Shown here: piece by piece, positions 1-6,556 of the stretch
How the letters are laid out: every line of letters begins with the position of its first letter
How positions within the stretch are numbered: position 1 is the first letter of the stretch
NCBI GenBank assembly: GCA_035541995.1
Contig: DATKMG010000660.1
Coordinates: forward strand, 1 to 10,086
Direction: 5' to 3'
Length of the DNA: 10,086 bases
DNA from: DATKMG01 sp035541995
Lineage (GTDB): Bacteria > Acidobacteriota > Terriglobia > Versatilivoradales > Versatilivoraceae
Made by a program: the position numbers and the translations under genes
The notes under the pieces: generated by a model
What the model saw: only the letters and a program-made list of their open reading frames with translations
What the model was told of the DNA's origin: nothing
The model's database searches: none

Positions 1-14
1 CACATTAAAACCGC

Positions 15-68
15 ATTTTCATGAAGGCCATTCATGCCCCTTCCAGGGGCGTCACGCAACATGAAAAT
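15..68. repeat. Nested inverted repeat
   Basis: An outer 9-nt inverted repeat, ATTTTCATG at 15-23 and CATGAAAAT at 60-68, encloses a perfect short hairpin GCCCCT-TCC-AGGGGC at 36-50. This can be read directly in the sequence. The structure ends where the larger four-stem element at 71-171 begins, so both may belong to one non-coding element. Neither strand has a convincing reading frame here, and the function is unknown. Confidence 0.55.
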
Positions 69-70
69 AG

Positions 71-171
71 GTAGTCCCCTCCGCCGGAGGGGTACAGGGG
101 TGGGCTGATTCGATCACAAGAACCCACCCCCGGAGCCGCAACCAGCTCCACCCCCTCCAGAGGAGGAGATT
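71..171. repeat. MITE-like four-stem element, copy A
   Basis: The element is a run of self-complementary segments. A left hairpin CCCCTCC-GCC-GGAGGGG spans 76-92. A long-range stem pairs GGGGTGGG (97-104) with CCCACCCC (123-130). An inner hairpin pairs GGAGC (132-136) with GCTCC (145-149). A right hairpin pairs CCTCC (154-158) with GGAGG (162-166). The order left hairpin, central stem, inner hairpin, right hairpin is the same as in the element at 6557-6669. The right edge lies about ten bases past the stop codon of the DUF4136 gene, so it would be in that gene's 3' untranslated region. Lack of a coding frame and the paired arms suggest a small non-autonomous or REP-like element. Mobility is inferred, not shown. 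Confidence 0.5.
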
Positions 172-181
172 TTCAAGAAAG

Positions 182-739
182 CTAACCCTTCTTGACCTCG
201 GGCGGGTAATTCTTCAGCATCTTCTTCAAGCCCTTCGCCAGGTTCTTCTGACGCTTTTCGGGCTTTGCCTTGGTATCAATCTCTTTGGTGCCCACAGCCC
301 GCCACACAGCTTTCTTTGTGGAAACGTCGTAAAAGTCCAGCTGCAGCGAACCGATATAGAGTGTGCTGGTGGTTGACGTGCTCGTAGTAGATCCCATGCC
401 GCCGCCGCGATAGTAGCCCCAGCCGGCCCCATATCCAAAGTCACTGCTAAAGGTGTTTACCTGCTTCTCGGTCGAGATGGCGACTTGATAGCCAACGAAA
501 AGATCCGCGTTGTCACTGTCGGTCTTCGTGAGGCCTTTCGTGGCAAGCGCCGCTTCAATGGAGGATTTGATCTGTTTGTCGACCATTTCATCCTTGTCAC
601 TCGTTTTCATCTCGACCCACTTATAGGTCTTGTACTTCGTGAAATCCACGGTCTTGTCATAGTTATAGCGAACATCTTGTGCCGCGGCCATCCCAGCCAG
701 CAATAAGAACACCGGGGCAAACCATCGGATGAGCTTCAT
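182..739 (-). CDS. DUF4136 domain-containing exported protein
   Basis: This is a 185-residue protein of the DUF4136 family, whose members are small envelope proteins of unknown function. Residues 1-20 form a signal peptide with an Ala-rich cleavage site before QD. There is no lipobox Cys, so unlike many relatives it is probably soluble in the periplasm and not a lipoprotein. Family hallmarks are visible: a DFTKYKTYKW motif near residues 32-41, the pattern KGL...NADLFVGYQ around 68-85, and SLQLDFYD...KAVWRAVG around 131-150. A Gly/Tyr-rich and Ser/Thr-rich low-complexity stretch (about 102-127) sits between the two halves, as in many homologues. The ATG is supported by an AAGGAG ribosome-binding site (753-748) with 8-nt spacing. 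It lies downstream of the 802-residue protein gene on the same strand, but the 224-nt gap and an intervening hairpin argue against tight co-transcription. The function is unknown. Confidence 0.9.
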   Translation of the reverse strand: MKLIRWFAPVFLLLAGMAAAQDVRYNYDKTVDFTKYKTYKWVEMKTSDKDEMVDKQIKSSIEAALATKGLTKTDSDNADLFVGYQVAISTEKQVNTFSSDFGYGAGWGYYRGGGMGSTTSTSTTSTLYIGSLQLDFYDVSTKKAVWRAVGTKEIDTKAKPEKRQKNLAKGLKKMLKNYPPEVKKG

Positions 740-855
740 AATGCTTTCTCCTTTTCGATTGAATTATGGGTTAGAAACTACTGTTACCTGCATAATTGAG
801 AAATAGCCATCTCTGCCACCCCTGCCGGATTGGCATCTTATGCTAGGATGAGAAT

Positions 856-890
856 CCAGGGGTGACGCGCGAAATGCGCGTCACCCCTGG
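856..890. repeat. Perfect 15-bp hairpin
   Basis: CCAGGGGTGACGCGC (856-870) is followed by a GAAAT loop (871-875) and then its exact reverse complement (876-890). It lies 74 nt past the stop codon of the 802-residue protein gene and 117 nt before the DUF4136 start. That position suits a terminator or mRNA-end stabiliser for the upstream gene. No T-run follows on either strand, so it is not a classical intrinsic terminator. A REP-type intergenic repeat is equally possible. Confidence 0.6.
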
Positions 891-963
891 CTACCTTCCA
901 TTGTCCCTTCGGGACAAAAACGTGTCACCATTTTCTGCGACTCTCAATACCCCAGGAGCGTTC

Positions 964-3372
964 TTACCTTCGGCGTCCGCCGCCCATGCGGGCACCGCCG
1001 CCACCCCTGGACCAGCCGCCTCCCCCACTGCTGGACCAGCCGCCACTGCGATCATATTGGCGCTGTTGGGAGGCACGCTGTTCACCAGACTGGCGGGCGC
1101 TGGCCTCTCGATTCAACTGGTCCATGGTCGATGGAGATGCGCTGGTACGAGAAGCCGTTTGAGACGCTGATGGTTGCGAGCGAGATCCAGTGCGGTCTTG
1201 CGCGGCTTGAGACACCGAGTCTCTGCTAACACCGGAGTTCTGAGCGGCCTGCCTGGCTTGATCTTTTGCACCCGAGGTATCCACCGGATTCCAGTTGCCA
1301 TTATCATATTTGCTCCAGCTGCCGCTGGAGTCTTTGCGGTAGACATTTCCATCCTTGCCCGCATAAACATTGTTGCCGGAGCCCTTCACCACCGTACCAC
1401 CCCCGGAGCCACGATAACCAATCGCAGAGCCTTGTGAGCTTTGAATGCCTCCCAGGGTCCCGCGCGCTGTGGTGACATGGCCTGTTCGGGCCCAGTCGTC
1501 ACCGCGTACGGCAGCCGACTGTCCCCATTGTGCGTAGGGACTGTGTCCCTGGCGCGTGGCACCGTAACCGCCCGTCCATGGGTTGTAGCCTGCGGCTGCC
1601 GTTCGCCCTCCATACCAGGTCTGGGCCGTGGCAGCGCGCCCGTACCTTCCAGTGGCGGGATTATACCACGCGGCTCCCGCCGCCGCCCCGTAAGGACCGT
1701 AGGCAGCGCGGCCTACGGCATACCCACCCGTATAAGGGTTGTAAACAGCGCCCACGCCGTAGGTGACTGGCCAAGGGTAGTAAATGGGATACGGATACAT
1801 CGGCCCCCAGTAGTAATAGGGCGGATAGTAATAACCTGTCCCATAAGCGATTGTCAAGCCCACAGTTGTGCCCACTGCAACCATGCCCAGGTAGCCGCTG
1901 GTGTAACTGCTCTCGACCGTTGTGACAGTCGGGTTTGCAACGGTGACGTAAGTCACGTTGTAAACCGGAGAACTGGGCGGAATATCGTAGATCTCCTTGG
2001 GGACCGAATCGGCGGTTTTCCATGGTCCCTTCGGCGTAGTGGACATGAACCAGACCCCTTGCAGACACAGATAATAGACATCTCCGCTCTGGATTACCCT
2101 GTTCTGGGTATTGGTCGCGTATTGAAGCGTGGTACCCTCGATCGGCTTGAACTCCGGTTCTCCGATGTAGGACACCTTCACCTTGGCTTCAACCTCAGCC
2201 CGGTTGACAACCGCCGTGGTTGGCACCTGCGCGAGCAGAACGGCGTCTTCCGCCTCCTGGGACCCCGGAACCGACGACAAAACATGGGCCTTGTGATGAT
2301 CCTCCGGGATCTTGGCAAAGTCGGGCGGCAACTCACCCGAGGCATAACTCCATGGCCCGTCCAAAGATTGGCCACGGAACCAGCGGCCTGAGGTCAGGAA
2401 ATAAATCTGATTGTCCGGGGAATGAAGAAAGACGTCACTCTCCGTATTGCTCGCGAAGGACAAGTTTGTGCCTGCAATCTTGGTGTATGCCGGCTCTCCC
2501 TGGAAGAGAATGAGTTCCGCTGGTGTATCGGTGTAGAAGACCTCCGGTCCTCTCAGTGAGGGCGATACGGTGGGGGGAATCGTCTTCTTGACTTCGTCAA
2601 AGTTCTGGTTGGCAGGCAGCTTGGACATGTCGTCCGGCAGCTTGCTGGTCACTTTCCAGGGACCCGCCAGGGCTGAAGCAGACAGCCAGGTCTTTTCCAC
2701 CAGCAGGTAATAAACCTTGGACTTCTTGTGGTAGAACATGTCCCAGTTTGTGTTGACGACAAATTCCAACTGGGTGTTCTCGATGGGGGCTCGGACCTCC
2801 TTGCCATCCACAATTAACAAAACGGCCGGCACTGAGCTATGGAAAATCCGGGGAGGGTCCGTTTTGACGGCCACCGGTTTTGCCAGAGTCTTGGTTCGCT
2901 GTAATCCGGCCAGAATCCGGTCGAGTGAAATGGTCATCGAATTGGCTGGAAACAGTTGGCGCAACAAACGGTCGAGTGAGTCCGCCGTCGCTTTGTCGGC
3001 GGAGGGGAACCGCGAGTCCGTGACCAGGATGCCGCGAATGAAGACCGTTCTCTTGTCCAAATCCGCCAGAGTTTCCGCTTGGAGAGAGGCTACACCCAGC
3101 GCTGGCTGTCCTCCCGCCGGAGTCAGCAAGACCGCCACCTCCGCCGTCAATAGCCGATAGTCCTTCCATTCATCGATCTGGGGTTGGTAGTAGACCAACC
3201 GAGCCCCGTCCTTTGTAACTTCCCTGGGCCAACCCTGGTCGGTGGAAGTGCTGTTGGCCGCAGGCTTTTGGGTTGCGGCGGCCTTCTGGGCCCGCAAGGA
3301 TTCAGCAGGTAGGATGAGGAAGATCCCCAATATGAGGGAAATACACCGACTCAGGCTTGGTTTTGAGTTCAT
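964..3372 (-). CDS. Large exported protein with three tandem beta repeats and a Tyr/Gly-rich tail (carbohydrate-binding family V/XII-like)
   Basis: The product is 802 residues. Residues 1-28 are a signal peptide (hydrophobic core ISLILGIFLILP, likely cleavage near LRA-QK). An alpha/beta region follows (about 45-175). Three diverged copies of a roughly 70-residue unit lie at about 182-253, 284-356 and 396-466. Each shows the order I-x2-T-x-L-x-(F/Y)-x2-NT, YYL or YFL, W, GPW, LP or VP, and IP or LP. Residues 480-600 are extremely rich in Tyr, Pro, Gly and Ala, with repeated YNPxTGxYG-type motifs (543-551, 570-578, 596-604). The C-terminus is Ser/Gln-rich and ends in a Gly/Arg tract. Similar proteins are often annotated as carbohydrate-binding family V/XII, but no binding or catalytic residue can be assigned. 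An envelope or surface structural role is inferred. The ATG lacks a good ribosome-binding site. A perfect TATAAT (3393-3388) would give a leader of only about 9 nt. Confidence 0.82.
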   Translation of the reverse strand: MNSKPSLSRCISLILGIFLILPAESLRAQKAAATQKPAANSTSTDQGWPREVTKDGARLVYYQPQIDEWKDYRLLTAEVAVLLTPAGGQPALGVASLQAETLADLDKRTVFIRGILVTDSRFPSADKATADSLDRLLRQLFPANSMTISLDRILAGLQRTKTLAKPVAVKTDPPRIFHSSVPAVLLIVDGKEVRAPIENTQLEFVVNTNWDMFYHKKSKVYYLLVEKTWLSASALAGPWKVTSKLPDDMSKLPANQNFDEVKKTIPPTVSPSLRGPEVFYTDTPAELILFQGEPAYTKIAGTNLSFASNTESDVFLHSPDNQIYFLTSGRWFRGQSLDGPWSYASGELPPDFAKIPEDHHKAHVLSSVPGSQEAEDAVLLAQVPTTAVVNRAEVEAKVKVSYIGEPEFKPIEGTTLQYATNTQNRVIQSGDVYYLCLQGVWFMSTTPKGPWKTADSVPKEIYDIPPSSPVYNVTYVTVANPTVTTVESSYTSGYLGMVAVGTTVGLTIAYGTGYYYPPYYYWGPMYPYPIYYPWPVTYGVGAVYNPYTGGYAVGRAAYGPYGAAAGAAWYNPATGRYGRAATAQTWYGGRTAAAGYNPWTGGYGATRQGHSPYAQWGQSAAVRGDDWARTGHVTTARGTLGGIQSSQGSAIGYRGSGGGTVVKGSGNNVYAGKDGNVYRKDSSGSWSKYDNGNWNPVDTSGAKDQARQAAQNSGVSRDSVSQAAQDRTGSRSQPSASQTASRTSASPSTMDQLNREASARQSGEQRASQQRQYDRSGGWSSSGGGGWSRGGGGARMGGGRRR

Positions 3373-3387
3373 GTCAGCTTGGCTCTT

Positions 3388-3402
3388 ATTATATCTTGAT
3401 AG
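3388..3402 (-). promoter_or_regulatory. Candidate -10 box and operator-like repeat for the 802-residue protein gene
   Basis: On the minus strand a perfect TATAAT lies at 3393-3388, 15 nt ahead of the ATG at 3372. No good -35 hexamer is seen at 16-18 nt spacing. CTATCAAG (3402-3395) abuts the -10 box and recurs at 3442-3435, a 40-bp repeat spacing close to four helical turns. This could be a pair of activator or repressor half-sites that compensate for the missing -35. It is a pattern reading only. Confidence 0.3.
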
Positions 3403-3764
3403 AAATGGGGATCACTCAGGCGAAACCCCGTTTCCTTGATAGTATTGACCGAAAACAGGGAAACTCGCAACTGTAACTTCAAGCAGGTTAGGCACAGACA
3501 GAAGCAATTCGTCCAAGGTACGATGGGAGGGCCAAACTCCGCAAGGCAAATGGTCCTTGCCCCCGTCTTTGGGCTCGTGCGTGACGGCGGTCATACACTC
3601 GGCCCTCCAGAATTTTCATCGACCATGGTGAGAGGCTGTAAAAGGCCCCACTCTTAGAATTATCTCGCCGGCTATGCGCTTCTTCACAAGGGGTATGGAC
3701 AAGATCTTGAGCTGACGACCTCCAGATTCATCCCCCGAGCCTTTTGTCCAATGAATCGCAATAC

Positions 3765-3838
3765 CTGTAAGTGATTACAGCTGACAAAAACGTAAAGAGG
3801 CTATTGAATAGGTTTTCAATAGTGTTTACCTGTAAGTG
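3765..3838 (+). promoter_or_regulatory. Operator-like palindrome, repeat and stem upstream of the receiver gene
   Basis: Three signals are packed together. CTGTAA-GTGA-TTACAG (3765-3780) is a perfect 16-bp palindrome. TACCTGTAAGTG occurs twice (3762-3773 and 3827-3838), so the palindrome half-site is repeated 65 bp downstream. CTATTGAA-TAGGTT-TTCAATAG (3801-3822) is a perfect 8-bp inverted repeat between them. A promoter reading is possible, with -35 CTGACA at 3781-3786, a 17-nt spacer and -10 TTGAAT at 3804-3809. The palindrome would then sit directly against the -35 and the inverted repeat over the -10 and start site. This is consistent with regulated transcription of the gene at 3887, but the regulator is unknown. 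Confidence 0.4.
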
Positions 3839-3886
3839 GGAACCGACCCGGGAGGCCAGGGGTCAATCCCTTGGTTGATCATTTGA

Positions 3887-4339
3887 ATGAATAGTAGTTT
3901 TGCATATCAGTCCAGCATTCGAAACTCGAGCAGGCAGCCCTTGAACTTACCGAGCGTAATATTGGCCGACGATGATCCGACCGTGCTTGAGGCGGTCAGC
4001 CGGATGCTACTTCCGGATTTCGAGATTGTGGCAACAGTCAGAGATGGTGCATCTTTAGTCGCAGAAACTAGAAGGCTTAATCCCGACGTGATGATTGTGG
4101 ATCTGTTCATGCCGGGGCTTAGCGGGTTCGAGGCAATCCGTGAGCTGAAGAAACAACATTTCGAAGGCAGAGCCATCTTTCTGACTCTTTACGATGACTC
4201 CTCCTTTGTTGAAGAGGCGCGGGCTTTGGGGGCCATGGGTTACGTGCTGAAGTCTTCTGCGGACCGCGACCTGCTCCCCGCCATCCGTGAGGCATTGCAA
4301 GGGCATTTCTTTCAGTCTCCGTCATTGCGCAATCACTGA
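3887..4339 (+). CDS. Stand-alone response regulator receiver (NarL/FixJ-type REC domain)
   Basis: The protein is 150 residues and consists almost entirely of one CheY-like receiver domain (about 22-142). The acidic pocket is D28, D29 and D30. The phosphoacceptor is D72 in the strand ending VMIVDLFMP. The switch Thr is T100 (FLTLYDD) and the conserved Lys is K122 (YVLKSSA). The sequence style matches NarL/FixJ receivers, but it stops right after the last helix (FFQSPSLRNH) with no LuxR-type helix-turn-helix. No such domain appears in other frames downstream, so truncation by a simple frameshift is unlikely. It could act as a phosphate sink or a protein-protein output. No histidine kinase is in the window. 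The annotated ATG has no clear ribosome-binding site. A TTG at 3941, just before NLPSVILADDD, is an alternative start giving a more usual N-terminus. Confidence 0.9.
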   Translation: MNSSFAYQSSIRNSSRQPLNLPSVILADDDPTVLEAVSRMLLPDFEIVATVRDGASLVAETRRLNPDVMIVDLFMPGLSGFEAIRELKKQHFEGRAIFLTLYDDSSFVEEARALGAMGYVLKSSADRDLLPAIREALQGHFFQSPSLRNH

Positions 4340-4414
4340 ATGGGTCCCTTCATTTTTCTCATCGCGAGACCTGCCATCGATCCTTCTGCCTGAGTGTGGC
4401 CGCAGGTGTGGAAA

Positions 4415-4440
4415 GGGACTGCGCGCGAAAGCGCAGTTCC
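4415..4440 (+). terminator. GC-rich hairpin downstream of the receiver gene
   Basis: GGGACTGCGC (4415-4424) pairs with GCGCAGTTCC (4431-4440), 10 bp with one G-T wobble, around a GCGAAA loop. It lies 76 nt past the receiver stop codon. CCTCTTG rather than a T-run follows, so it may be a transcript-end structure or a weak, factor-assisted terminator. The rest of the gap to 4775 shows no convincing gene. Confidence 0.35.
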
Positions 4441-4656
4441 TCTTGATGAGCGGCCTCTCAACCTCAAGACGGATCGCCGCGTCGGGTGACAGCGGTCACA
4501 CGCGCGGGGACTACCCTCCCAAACGGTATATTCAAGTGAGCCTCTCATGTCCCTGGCAGGATCGCCGCTCGGAGATCGGCTCCCACGTTAGAAATGTATT
4601 TTCTGCAAAGGCAGGAGGATTCGTGTAAAGGGGGATAAAAAGCCGGTGGGTTGAGG

Positions 4657-4662
4657 TATAAT
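4657..4662 (+). promoter_or_regulatory. Candidate -10 box for the ompA-like gene
   Basis: A perfect TATAAT lies 113 nt before the OmpA-family start codon, but no good -35 hexamer is found at 16-18 nt. The resulting leader of about 105 nt would include an imperfect inverted repeat at 4697-4722 (CAAC...GTTG ends, TCGG-type loop). The assignment rests on the -10 match alone. Confidence 0.3.
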
Positions 4663-4762
4663 CGGGCGGCCAGAACTGAACCCTTAATTCAGGCCACAAC
4701 AATTATTTCGGAATTATGGTTGTCCAAAAGTGGTTAACTTGGCCTTACGAAGCCATTAATTG

Positions 4763-4769
4763 AAAGGAG
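4763..4769 (+). promoter_or_regulatory. Ribosome-binding site of the OmpA-family gene
   Basis: AAAGGAG ends 6 nt before the ATG at 4776. It is a strong Shine-Dalgarno sequence and fixes this start, which also gives a complete signal peptide. Confidence 0.8.
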
Positions 4770-4775
4770 TGGAGC

Positions 4776-6308
4776 ATGAAACGTTTGATCAAAGCAGCAC
4801 TGGCCCTGGCGGTCTTCTGCCTATGGGCAGGAAATGCCTCAGCCCAATCTCCCCAGGGCGTACCCGCCTCCGGCGTCATCAGCAAATCCACCAAAGCTGT
4901 GGGTTACCAGGTGGGGGGCGGTTCGACTATGGTCGATCTGAAAGGCACCAGCCTGATGCCGCAGGCCGCTGGAGAAGCCAAAGTGGAGGCAAAGACCGGA
5001 GTAACCAACATCGAGGTCAAGGTCACCGGGATGGGGCAGCCTTCGAAGCTCGGAACGGAATTTTTAACCTTTGTATTGTGGGCGGTTTCACCCGATGGCC
5101 GCACCGGCAACATTGGAGAAATTCAAACCAACAAGAACGGACAGGGGGAGTTGAAGACCACGGTCCAGTCGCAGACTTTTTCGCTGATTGTTACCGCTGA
5201 GCCTTATTTTTCTGTGCGCTTGCCCAGCGAAATGGTGGTTCTGGAGAATGAAATCCGCAAGGGGACGAAGGGGAAGATCTTTGTGGTTAACGACTACAAA
5301 CTAATGAGGCAGGGGGTGTATGAGAAGATGGGAAACCCCTTGGCGCTGACATTGGATCTGAAGAATGTGCCGCTGGAAATGTATGAAGCGCGCAACGCGG
5401 TGGATATTGCGAAATCCCGCAAGGCCGATCAGTACGCTGCGGAAATATTCACCAAGGCGGAAGCCAGCCTGAAGATGGCGGAGAATGCGCTGACCAGCAA
5501 GGCCAACAAGAAGGAAATCATCTCGACGGCGCGGCAGGCGATTCAATTCTCGGAAGATGCGCGGGCTCTTTCCATGCAGCGGCAGAACGAGGAGAAGATC
5601 GCGCAGGAAAAGGCAGCCGCGGCAGCCAAGGCCAAGGCGGAGGCGGAAGCCAAGGCGGCAGCGGAAGCAGCGGAAGCCAAGCGAAAAGCCGATGAGGAAG
5701 CGCAACGGCAGGCGGAGCTGGCTGCGGCCCGGGAAGCTCAGATGAAAGCCGAAGCCGAGTCGGCAGCACTGAAAGCCAAAGCAGAGCAAGATGCCTTGAA
5801 GGCCAAGGAAGAGGCGGCAAATGCCGAGGCTGAGCGACAACGCCAGGAGGCAGAGAGAGCAGAACGCGAGAAACAGGCTTTGCGCGAGAGTTTGCTGGAA
5901 CAATTCAACCGCATCCTGTCGACACGGGACACCCCACGTGGACTCGTAGTAACAATGGCAGACGTCTTGTTCGACACGGGCAAATATAATTTGCGTCCGG
6001 AGGCTCGGGAACGGTTGGCTCGGCTAGCGGGCATCGTGCTGGCGCATCCCGGATTGAATCTGGAGGTGGAAGGACATACCGATAGCGTCGGCAGCGATGA
6101 ATTCAATCAGAAACTGTCGGAACAGCGAGCCGGATCGACTCGCGATTATCTGATTCAACAGGGGCTGGCTGAAGGTAACATCACGGCCAAGGGTTATGGC
6201 AAGACCATGCCGGTGGCCGACAACAGCACAGCGGACGGACGGCAAAAGAACCGGCGCGTCGAGCTGATCGTTTCGGGAGAGGTCATCGGGACCAAGATCG
6301 GCAGATAG
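4776..6308 (+). CDS. OmpA-family peptidoglycan-binding protein with Ala/Lys/Glu-rich coiled coil
   Basis: The protein is 510 residues and anchors the envelope to peptidoglycan through a C-terminal OmpA domain. Residues 1-23 are a signal peptide (cleavage ASA-QS). Residues 25-195 look like a beta-rich domain that I do not recognise. Residues about 203-270 form a helical DUF4398-like region (EARNAVDIAKSRKADQYA...). Residues 270-370 are a charged Ala/Glu/Lys heptad-like coiled coil, long enough to span part of the periplasm. The OmpA domain covers about 390-500: DVLFDTGKYNLRPEA, then EGHTDSVGSDEFNQKLSEQRA, then GYGKTMPVADNSTADGRQKNRRVE. D436 and R451, the positions that bind diaminopimelate in OmpA relatives, are present. 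There is no N-terminal beta-barrel, so it is periplasmic or membrane-associated. It is monocistronic as far as can be seen, and the next 365 nt hold RNA-like and repeat structures. Confidence 0.95.
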   Translation: MKRLIKAALALAVFCLWAGNASAQSPQGVPASGVISKSTKAVGYQVGGGSTMVDLKGTSLMPQAAGEAKVEAKTGVTNIEVKVTGMGQPSKLGTEFLTFVLWAVSPDGRTGNIGEIQTNKNGQGELKTTVQSQTFSLIVTAEPYFSVRLPSEMVVLENEIRKGTKGKIFVVNDYKLMRQGVYEKMGNPLALTLDLKNVPLEMYEARNAVDIAKSRKADQYAAEIFTKAEASLKMAENALTSKANKKEIISTARQAIQFSEDARALSMQRQNEEKIAQEKAAAAAKAKAEAEAKAAAEAAEAKRKADEEAQRQAELAAAREAQMKAEAESAALKAKAEQDALKAKEEAANAEAERQRQEAERAEREKQALRESLLEQFNRILSTRDTPRGLVVTMADVLFDTGKYNLRPEARERLARLAGIVLAHPGLNLEVEGHTDSVGSDEFNQKLSEQRAGSTRDYLIQQGLAEGNITAKGYGKTMPVADNSTADGRQKNRRVELIVSGEVIGTKIGR

Positions 6309-6383
6309 AGACGGGTTGTGGAGCCTAGACTTTGCTGTCTCGGCTAAAGTGGTGTAGTGGTCCCCGAGGGGGCAATTTGAAAA

Positions 6384-6545
6384 GGCGCGGGTGCAACAGT
6401 TGAAGGCCGGTCCCGCAAGGGAACCTACGGTTGAAGGCAAGAGACATTGTGACCCTGAAGGGATTGAACCAGGAGAGGCCCAGGACTCAATCCCTCCAAG
6501 GCTGATTGGCTCGCGGGGATCCGAACGGATGACCGCTATCACCTC
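6384..6545 (+). ncRNA. Putative stand-alone omega RNA (HEARO-like, IscB guide RNA family)
   Basis: This stretch has no coding signal but a chain of RNA-like elements. CAAC (6394-6397) can pair with GTTG (6430-6433) around a hairpin GGTCCC-GCAA-GGGAACC (6409-6425). GGTTGAA (6429-6435) is followed by GAGACATT (6441-6448). A 9-bp stem joins AGGGATTGA (6459-6467) to TCAATCCCT (6487-6495). CCAA/TTGG closes 6496-6509. GCGG/CCGC (6513-6516 with 6533-6536) encloses ATCC-GAAC-GGAT (6519-6530). The end is TATCACCTC (6537-6545). The order CAAC, capped hairpin, GGTTGAA, GAGACATT and terminal ATCACCTC matches my memory of the omega RNA used by the IscB protein OgeuIscB; I could not align it. Omega RNAs carry a guide at the 5' end, which here would lie upstream of about 6389. 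The 5' boundary is uncertain. No iscB gene follows, so any nuclease would be encoded elsewhere or lost. Another structured RNA or a decayed element is the alternative. Confidence 0.5.
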
Positions 6546-6556
6546 AACTTTATCCG

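Noticed and set aside
1441..2391. Plus-strand 316-codon frame inside the 802-residue protein gene
   Set aside because: It is the antisense shadow of a low-complexity Tyr/Gly/Pro-rich coding region. The residues look random, there is no domain, and the minus-strand gene has a signal peptide and internal repeats.
4541..4572. Sigma-54-like GG-N10-GC spacing in the gap before the OmpA gene
   Set aside because: TGGCA is present, but the -12 side lacks TTGC and carries CCGC. The match is too poor to call.
5301..5903. Minus-strand 200-codon Leu/Arg/Gly-rich frame inside the OmpA gene
   Set aside because: It is antisense to the Ala/Lys/Glu coiled-coil region, whose codon bias leaves the opposite strand open. 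It is not a gene.
6460..6470. tRNA T-arm-like sequence (GGTTCAATCCC on the minus strand)
   Set aside because: No acceptor stem or anticodon arm can be built around it at the right distances. It is one side of the 9-bp stem of the putative structured RNA.
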